This document shows, piece by piece, positions 7,865 to 20,300 of a stretch of 64,000 nucleotides of DNA. Below the pieces are notes generated by a model, which was not told the DNA's origin, did no database searches, and was given only the letters and a program-made list of their open reading frames with translations. Positions within the stretch are counted from its first letter, which is position 1; the number at the start of each line of letters is the position of its first letter. The DNA comes from Knoellia remsis (GTDB taxonomy: Bacteria; Actinomycetota; Actinomycetes; Actinomycetales; Dermatophilaceae). Location of the stretch: NCBI RefSeq assembly GCF_003002895.1, contig NZ_PVTI01000011.1:47181-111180 (forward strand), in the 5' to 3' direction. A program made the translations under genes and the position numbers.

Positions 7865-10800
7865 GACTTCCGGGGGGACGTGGCGCCGCCGGTAGCGGCG
7901 GGAGTCGGCGCACCCGCGCCGACCGGCGCCGGGGCCGCATCGCGTCGGCGACCGTCGTCGCCGTCGCGGCGGCGTCGTTGGTGTATGCCGCGGTGTCGTC
8001 GCAGGGTGCGACGGTTCACGAGGCCGATGTCGGGGATGGTGGGGTGTGGATCACCTCGGATGTGCAGGCGAAGTTCGGTCGGCTGAACAAGGCCGTGTCT
8101 CAGCTGGACGCGGGTGTGGCCGCGGATGTGGCTCCGGGGTCGGGGATCGACGTGCTGCAGGATGGCAGTGCGGTGGTGGCGTGGTCGAAGGCGACGGCTC
8201 AGCTGCAGCCGATCGATGTGCGGACGGCGCAGCTGCGTGAGGAGACGGCGACGGCGCCGGCGGTGCCGGAGCGGGCTCCTGGTCGGGTGGTGCCGACGTT
8301 CGTGGGTCTGCGGGGTGGCACGTTGGCGGCGGTGGACCCGAAGTCGGGCAAGGTGTGGGCGCAGCGGGTCGACACTCGCAAGGGCATCGACTCGTTGTCC
8401 GGGCTCGGTACGGGGGCCAAGCCGCTTGCGACGGTGGGTGCGGATGCGGTTCTCGCGGTCGGTGAGGACGGAGCCGTTCACGTCGCCTCGGGCGCGAAGG
8501 GCACGGTCACGACGATTCGTCCCGTGGGGGAGAAGTTCGCCAAGCCGATCACGGTGGACAGTGGTGCCAAGGGCACGCTCCTGCAGGTCACAGCCGTCGG
8601 CGGGGACTGGGTGGTCTACAACCCCGAGCGCGACACCGTGCACAGCGCAGGCAACACCGACGGTGCCGCCGCGGGTTTCGCGGCGACCGAGGGTGAGCGT
8701 GCGTATGCCGTCCTGCAGGCTCCCGGACCGGCATCCGGTTCCGTGGCGGTCGCCGGAGGCAACGGTCTCCGGATGGTGCCCCTGGAAGGCGGAGTCGGCC
8801 AGGGCGGGATCGAGATCTCCGAACGTGTGGGTCGCAGCGGCGGCGTCCCGCTGCCGGCGAGGCCGGTGGTGCTCCGGGGTTGTGTGCACGGTGCATGGTC
8901 CGAGCCGGGCAAGGTGTTCTACGGCGCCAACTGTGGACGCCAGCAGCCGGTGCCGACGGGCACGATCGAGAACGTCAGCGAGACCCCGCTGCGCGATGGT
9001 GTGGCCTTCCGCGTGAACCGTGGCGTGATCGTGCTCAACGACCTCGACAACGGCAGTGCGTGGGACCTGCTGCAGGACAAGCAGAAGATCGACAACTGGG
9101 ATGCGCTCATCCCGCCGCCGCAGCGCGACGACGACAACAAGAAGAAGGACAAGAACCTCGTCGACGACGCGGTCCAGCAGCAGCCGCCGGAGGCCAAGCC
9201 CGACGACCTGCGGGTCCGCGCCGGACGCACGAGCAAGCTGCATGTCCTCGACAACGACACCGACGCGGCCGGCTCCGTCCTCGCCATCGACCCGGCCGAC
9301 GTGAGCGCCCCGTCGAACCCCGATGTGCGCGTCTCCGTTGCGGCCGACGGCCAGAGTGTGGATGTCAACGTGCCTGCCGGCACCACGGCGCCCTTCCAGT
9401 TCACCTACCGCGTCGGCAACGGCACGGTGAAGTCCAAGACCCGCGCCACCGTCAAGGTGAGCATCGTCGACGACGCCACCAACAACGCCCCGTTCCTCCG
9501 GCCCGGACAGGCCAAGCTCGCGAAGACGGCATACCCGGTCCTCGCGGGCAAGCGCATCTCGGTGCCGGTCGCGGCGGACTGGCGTGACCCGGAGTCCGAC
9601 CCGGTCATCGCGACGGTCGACGGTGAGGGCCTCAGCATCGATGGACAGGGACGCCTGTCGTACCTGGCTCCGCCGGAGCCCGGCAAGGGTGCGGTCGAGT
9701 ACGTCGCCGACGACGGTCGCGGCGGGCGCACCAAGGGTTCGGTGCCCGTCGAGGTCATCGCGTTGACCGAGACGCGCCCGCGTCCGCCGGTCACCCAGCC
9801 GGACGTCATCCGTGGCGTCGTCGGCAAGCCGCTGCAGATCGAGCCGCTCGGCAACGACATCGCCGGCGCCGACCCGAGCGACCCCTCGGCTGAGATGCGT
9901 CTCGCCGGTGACGTACGCGCGACCGGCTCCCTCACGACCGACACCAACCTCGACACCGGCGTGGTCACCGTGACGCCGTCTGCGCCCGGGTCCTTCGAGC
10001 TGTCGTATGCCGCGCAGGTCGGCGGTGGCGTCGCGCCGGGTCGGATCCGGGTCGACGTCATCGAGGCGGCCGACCCGGAGGCGCTACCCGTCGCGGTGGG
10101 CGACACCGCGACGCTGCGGGACCAGTCGCCGACCCTCGTCGACGTGCTGGCCAACGACTACAGCCCGCGGGCGGACGTCCTCGTCACCCAGGCTGCCGGT
10201 GGCGCGACCAGTGAGGACTCGTGGCTCCAGGCGTCGATCTACCAGGGCAGGTGGGTGCGGCTGGTGGCGCTCGAACCCGCGGGGTCGGCGGCCAACGGCA
10301 CGAGGTCGGGCACGATCCGCTACACCGTCTCGGACGGGTCGAAGTCGGCCACGGGTCAGGTGACCGTGACCCAGAAGCCGACGCAGGAGCAGAACCCTGT
10401 CGTCGAGGACGACTCCGCCGTGGTGCGCGAGGGCGACACCGTCGCGGTGCCCGTGCTCGACAACGACACCATGGCCGACGGCATACCGCTCTCCATCGAC
10501 CCGAAGTCGGTCAAGGTCCTCGGTGACGGGGCCCAGCAGACCGCCTTCGCCTCCGGCAACGTCGTCCGGTTCGTCCCGTGGCAGCGCGGACTCACCGCCG
10601 AGGCCACCGTCACGATCGAGTACGCCGCGTACCCCGAGGGGATGCCCGAGCGGGCTCAGACCGGTCGCATCTCCGTGCGGGTCACCCCGCTGCCGACGAC
10701 GGCCCGACCGAACCAGGTGCCGGTGGCGCGCAGCTTCAGCTCGTCGGTGACGGCCGGTGACCCGCTCACGATCACGGTGCCGACGAGTGGCGTCGACCCC

Positions 10801-13800
10801 GACGGTGACACGGTCGGTGTGACCGGCATCGTCGGGGCCCAGGACGGCGCCCTCGACCTCAAGTTCGGTCGGGTCGTCTCTACGGGCCCCTCGACGATCC
10901 GCTACGAGTCCTTCCCGACCGCTTCGGGCACCGAGGTCATCCCGTACGAGGTGGTCGACAGGTTCGGCGGCGTGAGCCGGGCGTTCGTCCGGGTCGGGGT
11001 GGTGGCACCGGGTGACCCGCAGCCGCCGGTCGCGGTCGACGACACCGTCACCGCCGCCCCGGGCAAGACCGTCTCGGTGCCGGTCACGGCCAACGACCTC
11101 ATCGCCCGCGGTGACTCGGTGGAGCTGCTGTGGAAGGAGTCCAACCCGGGCGAGGACCTCACTGCGTGGAAGGTCGACGAGGAGCAACAGACGGTCTCGA
11201 CGAAGGTTCCCGACGAGGGTGCCCCCGTGCACGACTTCGTGTACGGCATCAGCAACGGGGTGTTCGACCCCTCACGCGCCAGCCTGCTCGTGCGCGGGCA
11301 GAAGGACTTCATCAACCCACCGACAGCCACTGATGACGTCGCCAAGCCGAAACCGGGGGAGACCTCGACGGTGGTGGACGTCCTCGCCAACGACACCGAC
11401 ATCGACTCCGACCCGAGCACCCTGAAGATCGTCGAGGTCCTCTCCCCGAACGCCACGGTCGAGAGCGGCAAGGTTCGCGTCACGATCACCGAGCAGCCGC
11501 AGACCGTCCCCTACGTCATCGAGGACGAGGACGGCGCCCGGGCCATGGCGGTGATCTATGTCCCGCGGGGCGACGGAGGGACACCGTTCGTCGTCGAGGG
11601 CGCGCTCATCGAGATGGACAAGGACGCCACGAAGACCGTCGCGCTCTCCGACTATGTGAAGTCCCCCCAGTCCCGGGTCCTCGGGGTCACCTCGCCCGAG
11701 ACGATCTCGACCGCGCCCTCGGCCAACCTGTCGTTGACCGCGGAGGGGGGCCAGCTCACGCTCACGTCCTCGGGTGCCTATGTCGGACCGGCCTCGGTGA
11801 TGTTCGAGGTCTCCGACCAGCAGAGCGAGGACCAGAAGGACGTCAACACGGCATACGTCTCGGTGCCGGTGCAGGTCGGGCCCAAGGTGGCGCTGCTGCG
11901 CTGCCCGAGCACCGCGGTGACGATCCTCGCGGGTGGCAACCCGCGCGAGCTCGACATCCCGTCACTGTGTCGGGCCTGGCTGCCCGTGGGCCTGTCCATG
12001 GACGACGTCGAGTTCACCTCGCAGTGGCAGAGCGAGCCCGCCGACCTGCGCACCGAGCGCAGCGGCACCGGACAGCGGCTCGTGACTCTCAGCGCAGGTT
12101 CCGGCGCCCGGTCCGGCAAGGGTGTGCTCCGGGTCGGGGTTCGCGGGTCCGACGTCACCGCAGCCATCAACGTCACGGTCGTCGGCGCCCCGACCGAGCA
12201 GCAGACGGCCACCGATCCGGCGACGAGCATGCCCCCGCCGCGACTGCGACCCATGACGATCAACGGGCTCAAGGAGGGCGACAGCCAGCAGCTGGACGTG
12301 CGCTCCTACCTCGACTCGCCCCTCGAGAACCCCGAGTGCACGATCGTCGCGGCAGCCGTCACCAGCGGGCAGGGCCTCCAGGTCTCACGCAGCGGCTGCG
12401 TCCTCACCGTCACCGCCGGGGCGAAGCCGGGTCCGAGCGGTCGCATCTCGGTCAACGTCAGCGACGGACCCAACCGACAAGCCGTCGGCGCGGTTGCGGT
12501 GACCATGCTGGGGCGCCCCGGTGCGCCGACCGCCGTTGCGGCACAGGCCGATCGGGACGCCGGCGGCCGAGCACGCGTCTCCTGGACCGCCCCGGCCTAC
12601 GACGGCGGTGCACCGATCCGCACCTACACCGTGAAGTGGACCGGCGGCTCCACGGGCAGCCAGGACTGCTCCGCCTCCCCGTGCACCATCGCCGGTCTGA
12701 CCAACGGCAAGGACTACTTCTTCACCGTCACGGCGACCAACCTCGTCGGCGAGGGCGACCCCGGTGGTCCCAGCAATGCCGCCCGACCCGACACCAAGCC
12801 GGGGCCGGTCGGTGGGGTGACCATGGCCGGCCGCGGCGACGGGTCGTTGACGATCAGGTGGTCGCCGCCGGAGAACAAGGGCTCGGCGGTGAGCAAGTAC
12901 GTCGTCCGCCTCGTCCCCACCGGTGGCGGCAGCCCGCGCCTCGTCGAGGTGGCCGCTCCTGCGACGACGACGACGGTCAGCGGCCTCGACAACATGAGCC
13001 AGTACTCCGTCGCCGCGCAGGCCTACAACGAGGCCGGGCCCGGACCCTTCGGGACGGCCGCGACGATGCAGTCCGCCGGCAAGCCACCGGCGCCGACGGG
13101 CCTCAAGCTCACCCCGAGCGGGCCTGGCCCCAACGCCGACCTCGCCTCGCTCACCCTCACGTGGAACACCACGAGCCCCAACGGCCCGCCGCTCAAGCAC
13201 TACACCGTCCGCAAGCGCGTCAACGGCGGGGCGTGGCAGGTCCTGCGGACCGTCGCCGCGGGAACGACCCGCACCACCGACCAGGTGAGCTACGACGGCA
13301 AGCGCTATGAGTACACCGTCTCGGCGACCAACGGCGCCGACCTCGAGGGTGCCCCCTCGACGCCGCAGTCGTTCACGTCCGTCGGACAGCCCTCGACGCC
13401 TCGGATCACGAGCGCCACGACACCCAAGTCCGACTACGAGGCCACGGTGACCGTGAGCCTCGGCCAGCCGCGCTCCGGGGCGTTCACCTCGCTGACATGG
13501 CGCTCCTCCTCCGGGCGCAGCGGGGTCATCCCCTGCTCGGCATCGACGTGCCCGGCCGGCGGCACCCGGACCTTCACGACGTCGGCGCTGCCGCTCGGAC
13601 AGCAGACCATCACGGTCACGACGTACAACGGCACGATGTCGTCGCAGCCCTCCAACGGGGTGGGTGTCTCCCCGTACGGCCCGACGCCCCGCCCGGAGCC
13701 GAACGGCGGCTCGACGAGCGGCAAGACCGTCACGTTCCGCTGGACCCTGCCCACCAACGGCCGCCCCATCACCAAGGTCGTCATCTCGGGCGCCAGGTCC

Positions 13801-14244
13801 TACAACGGCTCACCCATCACCTCCACGTCGGTCACCGCCGCCAACTACAACCAGGACGTCACCATCCGCATCACCGCCTACTCGGCCGCGGGAGCCTCGC
13901 CGGTGCTCACGATGACCCGTCGCACCGGCCCACCGCCGGCGCCGCAGGTGACCAACGTCAGGTATGGGCCGTACTACGTCGACTACGACGGAGGCATCGG
14001 TGAGTGCGGGTACTCGCCGGGCTGCCCGCGGGTCTACTTCGACTACGCCAACTTCCCCACGGGCAACGGCACCTACCTGTGCCAGTCCGAGGGCGCCGGC
14101 AACGTCGGCCCCAAGGCGTTCACCAGCTCGGGCACGGGAACGGTCCAGGGCTGGTGCATCTTCGCCAAGGGCGGCGTCGGGCGCGTCCGGATCACCGCAA
14201 CCGTGGGCGGCCAGAGCGCCACCTCGGACTGGACGAACTGGTAG
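7861..14244 (+). CDS. Giant Ig-like/fibronectin type III surface protein A
   Basis: A 2,127-residue protein. It has a short Arg-rich cytoplasmic tail (1-27), one membrane anchor (about 28-45), then an entirely outer region. Residues 50-400 form a repetitive beta region. Residues 430-1250 hold serial Ig/cadherin-like domains marked by VLDNDTD, VLANDYSP, VLDNDTMADG and VLANDTDIDSD. From about 1550 to the end lie fibronectin type III units (PGAPTAV..., LTNGKDY..., PSTPRI...). The GTG start overlaps the upstream stop by 4 bases. It is likely an adhesin or cell-surface spacer whose export or assembly depends on the MoxR/DUF58/transglutaminase-like genes (inference). Codons in the first 700 bases differ from the neighbours, with many GTG, GGT and GAT. 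Confidence 0.85.
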   Translation: MRLPGGRGAAGSGGSRRTRADRRRGRIASATVVAVAAASLVYAAVSSQGATVHEADVGDGGVWITSDVQAKFGRLNKAVSQLDAGVAADVAPGSGIDVLQDGSAVVAWSKATAQLQPIDVRTAQLREETATAPAVPERAPGRVVPTFVGLRGGTLAAVDPKSGKVWAQRVDTRKGIDSLSGLGTGAKPLATVGADAVLAVGEDGAVHVASGAKGTVTTIRPVGEKFAKPITVDSGAKGTLLQVTAVGGDWVVYNPERDTVHSAGNTDGAAAGFAATEGERAYAVLQAPGPASGSVAVAGGNGLRMVPLEGGVGQGGIEISERVGRSGGVPLPARPVVLRGCVHGAWSEPGKVFYGANCGRQQPVPTGTIENVSETPLRDGVAFRVNRGVIVLNDLDNGSAWDLLQDKQKIDNWDALIPPPQRDDDNKKKDKNLVDDAVQQQPPEAKPDDLRVRAGRTSKLHVLDNDTDAAGSVLAIDPADVSAPSNPDVRVSVAADGQSVDVNVPAGTTAPFQFTYRVGNGTVKSKTRATVKVSIVDDATNNAPFLRPGQAKLAKTAYPVLAGKRISVPVAADWRDPESDPVIATVDGEGLSIDGQGRLSYLAPPEPGKGAVEYVADDGRGGRTKGSVPVEVIALTETRPRPPVTQPDVIRGVVGKPLQIEPLGNDIAGADPSDPSAEMRLAGDVRATGSLTTDTNLDTGVVTVTPSAPGSFELSYAAQVGGGVAPGRIRVDVIEAADPEALPVAVGDTATLRDQSPTLVDVLANDYSPRADVLVTQAAGGATSEDSWLQASIYQGRWVRLVALEPAGSAANGTRSGTIRYTVSDGSKSATGQVTVTQKPTQEQNPVVEDDSAVVREGDTVAVPVLDNDTMADGIPLSIDPKSVKVLGDGAQQTAFASGNVVRFVPWQRGLTAEATVTIEYAAYPEGMPERAQTGRISVRVTPLPTTARPNQVPVARSFSSSVTAGDPLTITVPTSGVDPDGDTVGVTGIVGAQDGALDLKFGRVVSTGPSTIRYESFPTASGTEVIPYEVVDRFGGVSRAFVRVGVVAPGDPQPPVAVDDTVTAAPGKTVSVPVTANDLIARGDSVELLWKESNPGEDLTAWKVDEEQQTVSTKVPDEGAPVHDFVYGISNGVFDPSRASLLVRGQKDFINPPTATDDVAKPKPGETSTVVDVLANDTDIDSDPSTLKIVEVLSPNATVESGKVRVTITEQPQTVPYVIEDEDGARAMAVIYVPRGDGGTPFVVEGALIEMDKDATKTVALSDYVKSPQSRVLGVTSPETISTAPSANLSLTAEGGQLTLTSSGAYVGPASVMFEVSDQQSEDQKDVNTAYVSVPVQVGPKVALLRCPSTAVTILAGGNPRELDIPSLCRAWLPVGLSMDDVEFTSQWQSEPADLRTERSGTGQRLVTLSAGSGARSGKGVLRVGVRGSDVTAAINVTVVGAPTEQQTATDPATSMPPPRLRPMTINGLKEGDSQQLDVRSYLDSPLENPECTIVAAAVTSGQGLQVSRSGCVLTVTAGAKPGPSGRISVNVSDGPNRQAVGAVAVTMLGRPGAPTAVAAQADRDAGGRARVSWTAPAYDGGAPIRTYTVKWTGGSTGSQDCSASPCTIAGLTNGKDYFFTVTATNLVGEGDPGGPSNAARPDTKPGPVGGVTMAGRGDGSLTIRWSPPENKGSAVSKYVVRLVPTGGGSPRLVEVAAPATTTTVSGLDNMSQYSVAAQAYNEAGPGPFGTAATMQSAGKPPAPTGLKLTPSGPGPNADLASLTLTWNTTSPNGPPLKHYTVRKRVNGGAWQVLRTVAAGTTRTTDQVSYDGKRYEYTVSATNGADLEGAPSTPQSFTSVGQPSTPRITSATTPKSDYEATVTVSLGQPRSGAFTSLTWRSSSGRSGVIPCSASTCPAGGTRTFTTSALPLGQQTITVTTYNGTMSSQPSNGVGVSPYGPTPRPEPNGGSTSGKTVTFRWTLPTNGRPITKVVISGARSYNGSPITSTSVTAANYNQDVTIRITAYSAAGASPVLTMTRRTGPPPAPQVTNVRYGPYYVDYDGGIGECGYSPGCPRVYFDYANFPTGNGTYLCQSEGAGNVGPKAFTSSGTGTVQGWCIFAKGGVGRVRITATVGGQSATSDWTNW

Positions 14245-14367
14245 CACGGTGGCAGTGAGGCGGGGAGCTCTCCCCATTCCCGCAGGTCAGCGCCCTGTGC
14301 GATCCTTGACCGCGGGGATGACCAGCCCGATGGGCGTGGTCATGTGAGCCAGGAGAACCAGAGAGAC

Positions 14368-17300
14368 ATGACACGAGCAGGACGAGCGACGCGTATGCCG
14401 CGTGGGCGACGTGGGGTCGCCTCCGTCGGCGTGCTCGCGGTCACCGCATCGATGCTGCTGTATGCCGCGGTCACCAGTGAGGGGACGACCGTCCACGAGG
14501 CCGACGTCGGCGACGGTGGCGTCTGGGTCTCCTCGAGCGCGCAGGCCAAATACGGCCGACTCAACACCCAAGCGCGCCAGCTCGACGCCGGTGTCTCCAC
14601 GGCGCTCGCGACCGGGTCCAAGCTCGACGTCCTCCAGGACGGTGCGGCCGTCGTCGGGGTGGCCACCGGCAACACCCTCATGCCGATCGACGTGCGGACG
14701 TCGACGGCTCAGGACTCCGGCGCCGCGGCTCCCGCTCCGGTCTCCGTCGACGGCCAGTTCACCCCGGCGACGGTGGACATGCGTGGCGGCACCATCGCGG
14801 CGGTCGACCCCAAGACCGGCAAGGTCTGGGCGCAGCGCGTCGACGTCAAGAAGGGCATCGACTCGCTCACCGACGTGAGCACGACGGCCAAGCCGCTCGC
14901 GACGATCGGCGGCAACGCCGCGATCGCCGTCGACGAGCGCGGCACCGTCGTCGCCGCCTCCGGCGCGACCGGCCGCGTCGTCACCATCGCGGCCGCCGGC
15001 GACGACCTCGCCAAGCCGGTCACCGTCACGACGAAGGTCCGGGCCCCCAGCCTCGACGTCACCGCGGTCGGCGACACGTGGGTCCTTTACGACCCGACCA
15101 AGGACGAGCTCACCATCGAGGGCCGGGACGAGCCGATCAGCGCGGGGGCAGCGCTCGGTGACGGACCGGCATACGCGGCACTGCAGCAGCCGGGACCCAA
15201 GGCGAGCTCGGTCGTCATCGCCAACCGCGTCGCCGCGCGACCGGTTCAGCTCGACGGCAGCGGCGAGGGCCAGGGTGGTGTCGAGGTCCAGGAGCAGGCG
15301 AACCGCTCGGTCGAGCCGCCGCTCGTCGCGCGTCCCGTCGTGTTGCGGGGCTGCCTGCACGCCGCGTGGTCCGAGACGGGCAACGTCTTCTACGGCGCGA
15401 ACTGCGGCCGCGCCAACCCGGTCGCGGCGGGCACCCTCGCCGGCGGTGGCAAGGGTGTCGTCCGCGACGGCGTCGCCTTCCGGGTCAACCGCGGCAACAT
15501 CGTCCTCAACCAGCTCGACACCGGCGACGTCTGGGACCTCGACTCGACGAAGCAGAAGATCGACAACTGGGACGCGCTCATCCCGCCGACGAAGAAGGAC
15601 GACGACAACGACAAGAAGGACGAGAACGTCGTCGACGACCAGCAGGTGAGCCAGCCGCCCAAGGCGATGCCCGACAACCTGCGGGTGCGGGCCGGCCGGA
15701 CGAACAAGATCCATCCGCTCGACAACGACACCGATGCCAAGGGCTCCATCCTCGCCATCGACCCCAAGGACCTCACCCCACCGAGCGCGCAGGATGTCAC
15801 GGCCACCGTCTCCAGCGACGGCCAGAGCGTCGACGTCGCGATCCCCCAGAACCCGAGAGCGAGCACGATCACGTTCTCCTACAAGGTGAGCAACGGCAAG
15901 GCGAAGCAGAAGGGCTCGGCCAAGATCGTCCTCACCGTCGTCGGCGACGAGGTCAACACCCCACCGAAGCTGCGTGAGGGCCAGGCCCAGCTCGCCCGCA
16001 CGACCTACCCCGTCGTCGCCGGCGGGCGGGTGGCCGCCTCCGTCCTCGGTGACTGGCGCGACGGCGAGAGCGACCCGCTCAGCGTCGAGGCCGTCGACCC
16101 GAGCACCGTCATCGACGGACAGGGCCGTGTCGGGATCACCGCGGCCGCGAAGCCCGGTCCGGCCACCGTCGCCTACGGCGTCAACGACGGGCGCCTCACG
16201 ACCAAGGGCGAGGTCGACCTCACCGTCCTCGACCTCACCGACCCCAAGGCCGTCCCGCCGAAGACCCAGCCGGACGTCGTCCGTGCCGTGCTCGGCAAGC
16301 CGGTCCAGCTCGAGCCGCTCGGCAACGACGTGCCCGGGGCCGACCCCGGTGACCCCGACGCCAAGCTGCGCCTCGCGGGCGAGGTCGTCCCGTCCGGCGC
16401 GCTCGACGTCGACACGAACCTCACCACCGGTGTCGTCACCGTGACGCCCACCGGGCTGGGTTCGACGGAGCTGTCGTATGCCGCGCAGTCCGGTGGGACC
16501 GTCGCTCCCGGTCGGATCCGCGTCGACGTCGTCGAGCCCGCCGACCCGGAGGCGCCGCCGGTCGCCGTGCCCGACGGTGCGACGCTGCGCGACCAGTCCC
16601 CGACGATGGTCGACGTCCTCGCCAACGACTACAGCCCGCGCGCCGACGTCGTCGTCACCCAGAGCGCCACCGCGGCCGGTGACAACCGCTGGCTGCGCCC
16701 GACCGTCTACCAGGGCCGCTGGGTCCGCATTGAGGCCCTCGAGCCGTCGCCGGTCAGCGGCACGGGCAGTCGGCAGGGCACGGTCGAGTACACGATCAGT
16801 GACGGCACGAAGCGCACGACCGGGCGCATCAACGTCGTGCAGCGGCCGCCGCTGCAGGGGACGGCGCCGACGGTCGAGGACGACAAGGTCACGGTGCGCG
16901 AGGCCGACAGCGTCTCCATCCCGGTCCTCGACAACGACACCATGGCCGACGGCATCCCGCTCGTCCTCGACCCCGGCAGCGTCAAGGTCATCGGCGGCGG
17001 CGAGCAGCGCGCCTTCGCCTCCGGCAACCTCGTCCGCTACGTCCCGGAGTTCACCGGGCTCACCGCACCCAAGGACGTCGTCATCGAGTACGCGGCGTAT
17101 GCCGAGGGCGCACCCGAGCAGGCGAAGACCGGTCGCGTCACGGTCACCGTCACCCCGCTGCCCACGACGACGTCACCGAACCAGGCGCCGATCGCCCGCA
17201 GCTTCTCGGGCTCGGTCACCGCGGGCGAGTCCGTCACCCTGACCATCCCGTCGACCGGAGTGGACCCCGACGGCGACACAGTGACGATGCGCGGCATCGT

Positions 17301-20300
17301 CGGTGCGGAGGCCGACGCCCTCGAGCTCACCTACGGTCGCGTCGTCGCGATCGGTCCGGCGACGATCCGCTACGAGGCCTACCCGAACGCCGCGGGCACC
17401 GACCTCATCCGCTACGAGGTGCAGGACCGGTTCGGCGCGACGAGCCAGGCGTTCGTGCGTGTCGGCGTCGTCCAGCCCGGCGACCCGCAGCCCCCGGTGG
17501 CCGTGGAGGACGAGATCGTCGCCGCCCCCGGCAAGCGCGTCCGGGCGCACGTCCTGCGCAACGACCTCATCGCCCGGAACGACTCGGTTCGGCTGGAGTG
17601 GGAGGACCTCAACAGCGACGCCGTGAAGCGGCAGTGGCAGGTCGACGAGGACGACAACACGATCTCCACCGTCGTTCCCGAGCCGACGGCACCGACCCAC
17701 GAGTTCGGCTACGGCATCGACAACGGCATCTTCGACCCGTCGCGCACGACGGTTCTCGTCCGCGGCGTCCCGGGCTACGTCAACCCGCCGATCGCGCAGG
17801 ACGACGTCGCCAAGGTGACCCCGGGGGAGACCACGGCCCTCGTCGACGTCCTCGAGAACGACACCGACATCGACTCGGACCCGACGACCCTCAAGGTCGC
17901 CGAGGTGCTCTCCCCGCAGGGCAAGGTCGAGAACGGCAAGATCCGGGTCACCCTCACCGACTACCCGCAGACGGTCCCGTATGTCATCGAGGACGAGGAC
18001 GACGCCCGGGCCCTCGCACTGATCTATGTCCCGGCCGGCGACAACGGGTCCCCGTTCGTCGTCGAGGGTGCGCTCGTCGAGATGGACAAGGACTCGACCA
18101 AGACCGTCGACATCGCCGACTACGTGAAGTCACCGCGGGGCAAGGTCGTCGGCATCACCGCGGCCGCGACGGTGTCGTCGTCACCGAGCGCGTCCCTTGA
18201 GGCCCAGGCCGACGGCGCGAACCGCGTCACGCTGACATCGAAGAACGGCTACATCGGCCCCGGCGCCCTCATGCTCGAGGTCAGCGACCAGGAGTCGAAC
18301 GACGACAAGGACGTGCGGACGGCATACGTCTCGGTGCCGGTGCAGATCGGACCCAAGGTGCCGCTGCTGCGCTGCCCGAGCGCCCCCCTCGTCCTCAACG
18401 CCGGCGGGCGCGCGCGCGAGGTCGACATCCCGACGTACTGTCGCGCCTGGCTGCCCATCGGCATGAACCTCGACGACGTCCGGTTCGAGGCGACGTGGGA
18501 GCCGCAGCCGCAGGGCGCGGACCTCGAGCAGGCCGAGGCAGGGGGTCGTCTCGTCACCCTGAGCGCGGGGGAGCGGGCGCCGTCCGGCACCGGTTCGGTC
18601 ACCGTCAGCTCGCCCGGTATGCCGTCCGTGAAGTTCCCGGTGCGCGTCCTCGGTCTCGGGGACGGGGGGATCGTCGGTGCCGGGCTCTCCGACGCCAACG
18701 CTTCTTTCGGTCCGCCACGGGTCCGCCCGATCTCGGTCGACGGGCTCAACGAGGGCGAGTCGACGACCGTCGACGTGAGCCGCTACCTCGACTCGCCGCT
18801 GGCGAAGCCGGCCTGCTCGATCCAGGCGGCGGCGCTCGAGAGCGGCAGCGGCATCGAGGTCTCGCGCAGCGGCTGCACCCTGACGTTGCGGGCGACGTCG
18901 CAGCCGTCCCCGATCGCGACGATCTCGCTCGTCGTCTCCGACGGTCCGGAGCGGAGCGCGCCCGGACGCGTCACCGTGACGCTGCGCGGCAAGCCCGCGG
19001 CTCCGCAGAACGTCAGCGCCATCGCGGACCGCATCGCCGGTGGCCAGGCCCGCGTCTCGTGGTCGGCGCCGACGTATGACGGCGGTCTGCCCATCTCGCG
19101 CTACACCGTGCGTTGGGCGGGTGACTCGCAGCAGTGCAGCTCGTCCCCGTGCACCATCACCGGCCTCACCAACGGCAAGGACTACACCTTCACCGTCGTC
19201 GCGACGAACCCCGTCGGCGACAGTCCGCCCGGCGGCCCGAGCAACGTCGTCCAGCCGGACACCAAGCCGGAGGCGACCTCGGGTGTCCGGATGGTCAGCC
19301 GCGGGGACGGCACCCTGAACATCGCGTGGTCCCCCGCCCCGAACAAGGGCTCGCCGATCACGAAGTACGTCGTGCGGCTCATCCCGACCGCGTCGGGCTC
19401 GTCGCCGCGCACGGTCCAGGTCGCGGGTGGGGCGACGTCGGCGACCGCGAGCGGTCTGAACAACAACACGCCCTACTCCGTGGCGGTCCAGGCCTGGAAC
19501 AAGGCCGGTGCGGGTCCCTTCGGTCCGGCCGTGCAGATGCAGTCCGCGGGCACGCCGCCTCCGGTCACGGGCATCAGCGGTGCCACGCGCGGTGCGGGTG
19601 CGGCCTACGACTCCGAGTCGATCAAGCTCACGTGGAACCAGCAGACCAACCCCAACGGCCCGCCGCTGAAGGCGTACACGATCTACCGCAACGTCGGTGG
19701 TGGCGCGTGGACGCAGATCGGCCGGGTCGGTGCGCAGACCCGGACCTTCGCGACGACGATCCCGTATGACGGGCGGCGCTACGGCTTCACGGTCACCGCG
19801 ACGAACGGCGCCGACAAGGAGTCGGCGAAGGGGACGCCGTGGACCTACACGTCGGTGGGTGTTCCGACGACTCCGTCCGTCCGGGCGTCGACGCCGCGGG
19901 CCGACAAGTCCGTCGTCGTCAACGTGCAGATGGGCAAACCCCGCGCCGGCGGGTTCGACAAGATCCTCTGGCGCGGCGGCGGCAAGAACGGTGTCGTCGA
20001 CTGCGGGTGCGCCCCCGGCACGACGAAGACGTTCACGTTGCCGAACATGGGGATCAACCCGCTGACCATCAAGGTGCGGACCGTCAACAGCGGCGGCACC
20101 CAGTCGGCCGAGGCCACCAGCAACCAGGTCCAGCCCTACGGTCCGACGATCGCCCCGTCGAACCTGCGCGCGTCGGTCTCGGGCCGGACGATCACGTGGC
20201 GTTGGAACATCACGAACAACGGCCGACCGGTCAATGTCGATGTCTCCGTCGACGGTGGTCCGTGGAAGAACCCCGACGGGCGCGAGGTCCACAGCCAGAC

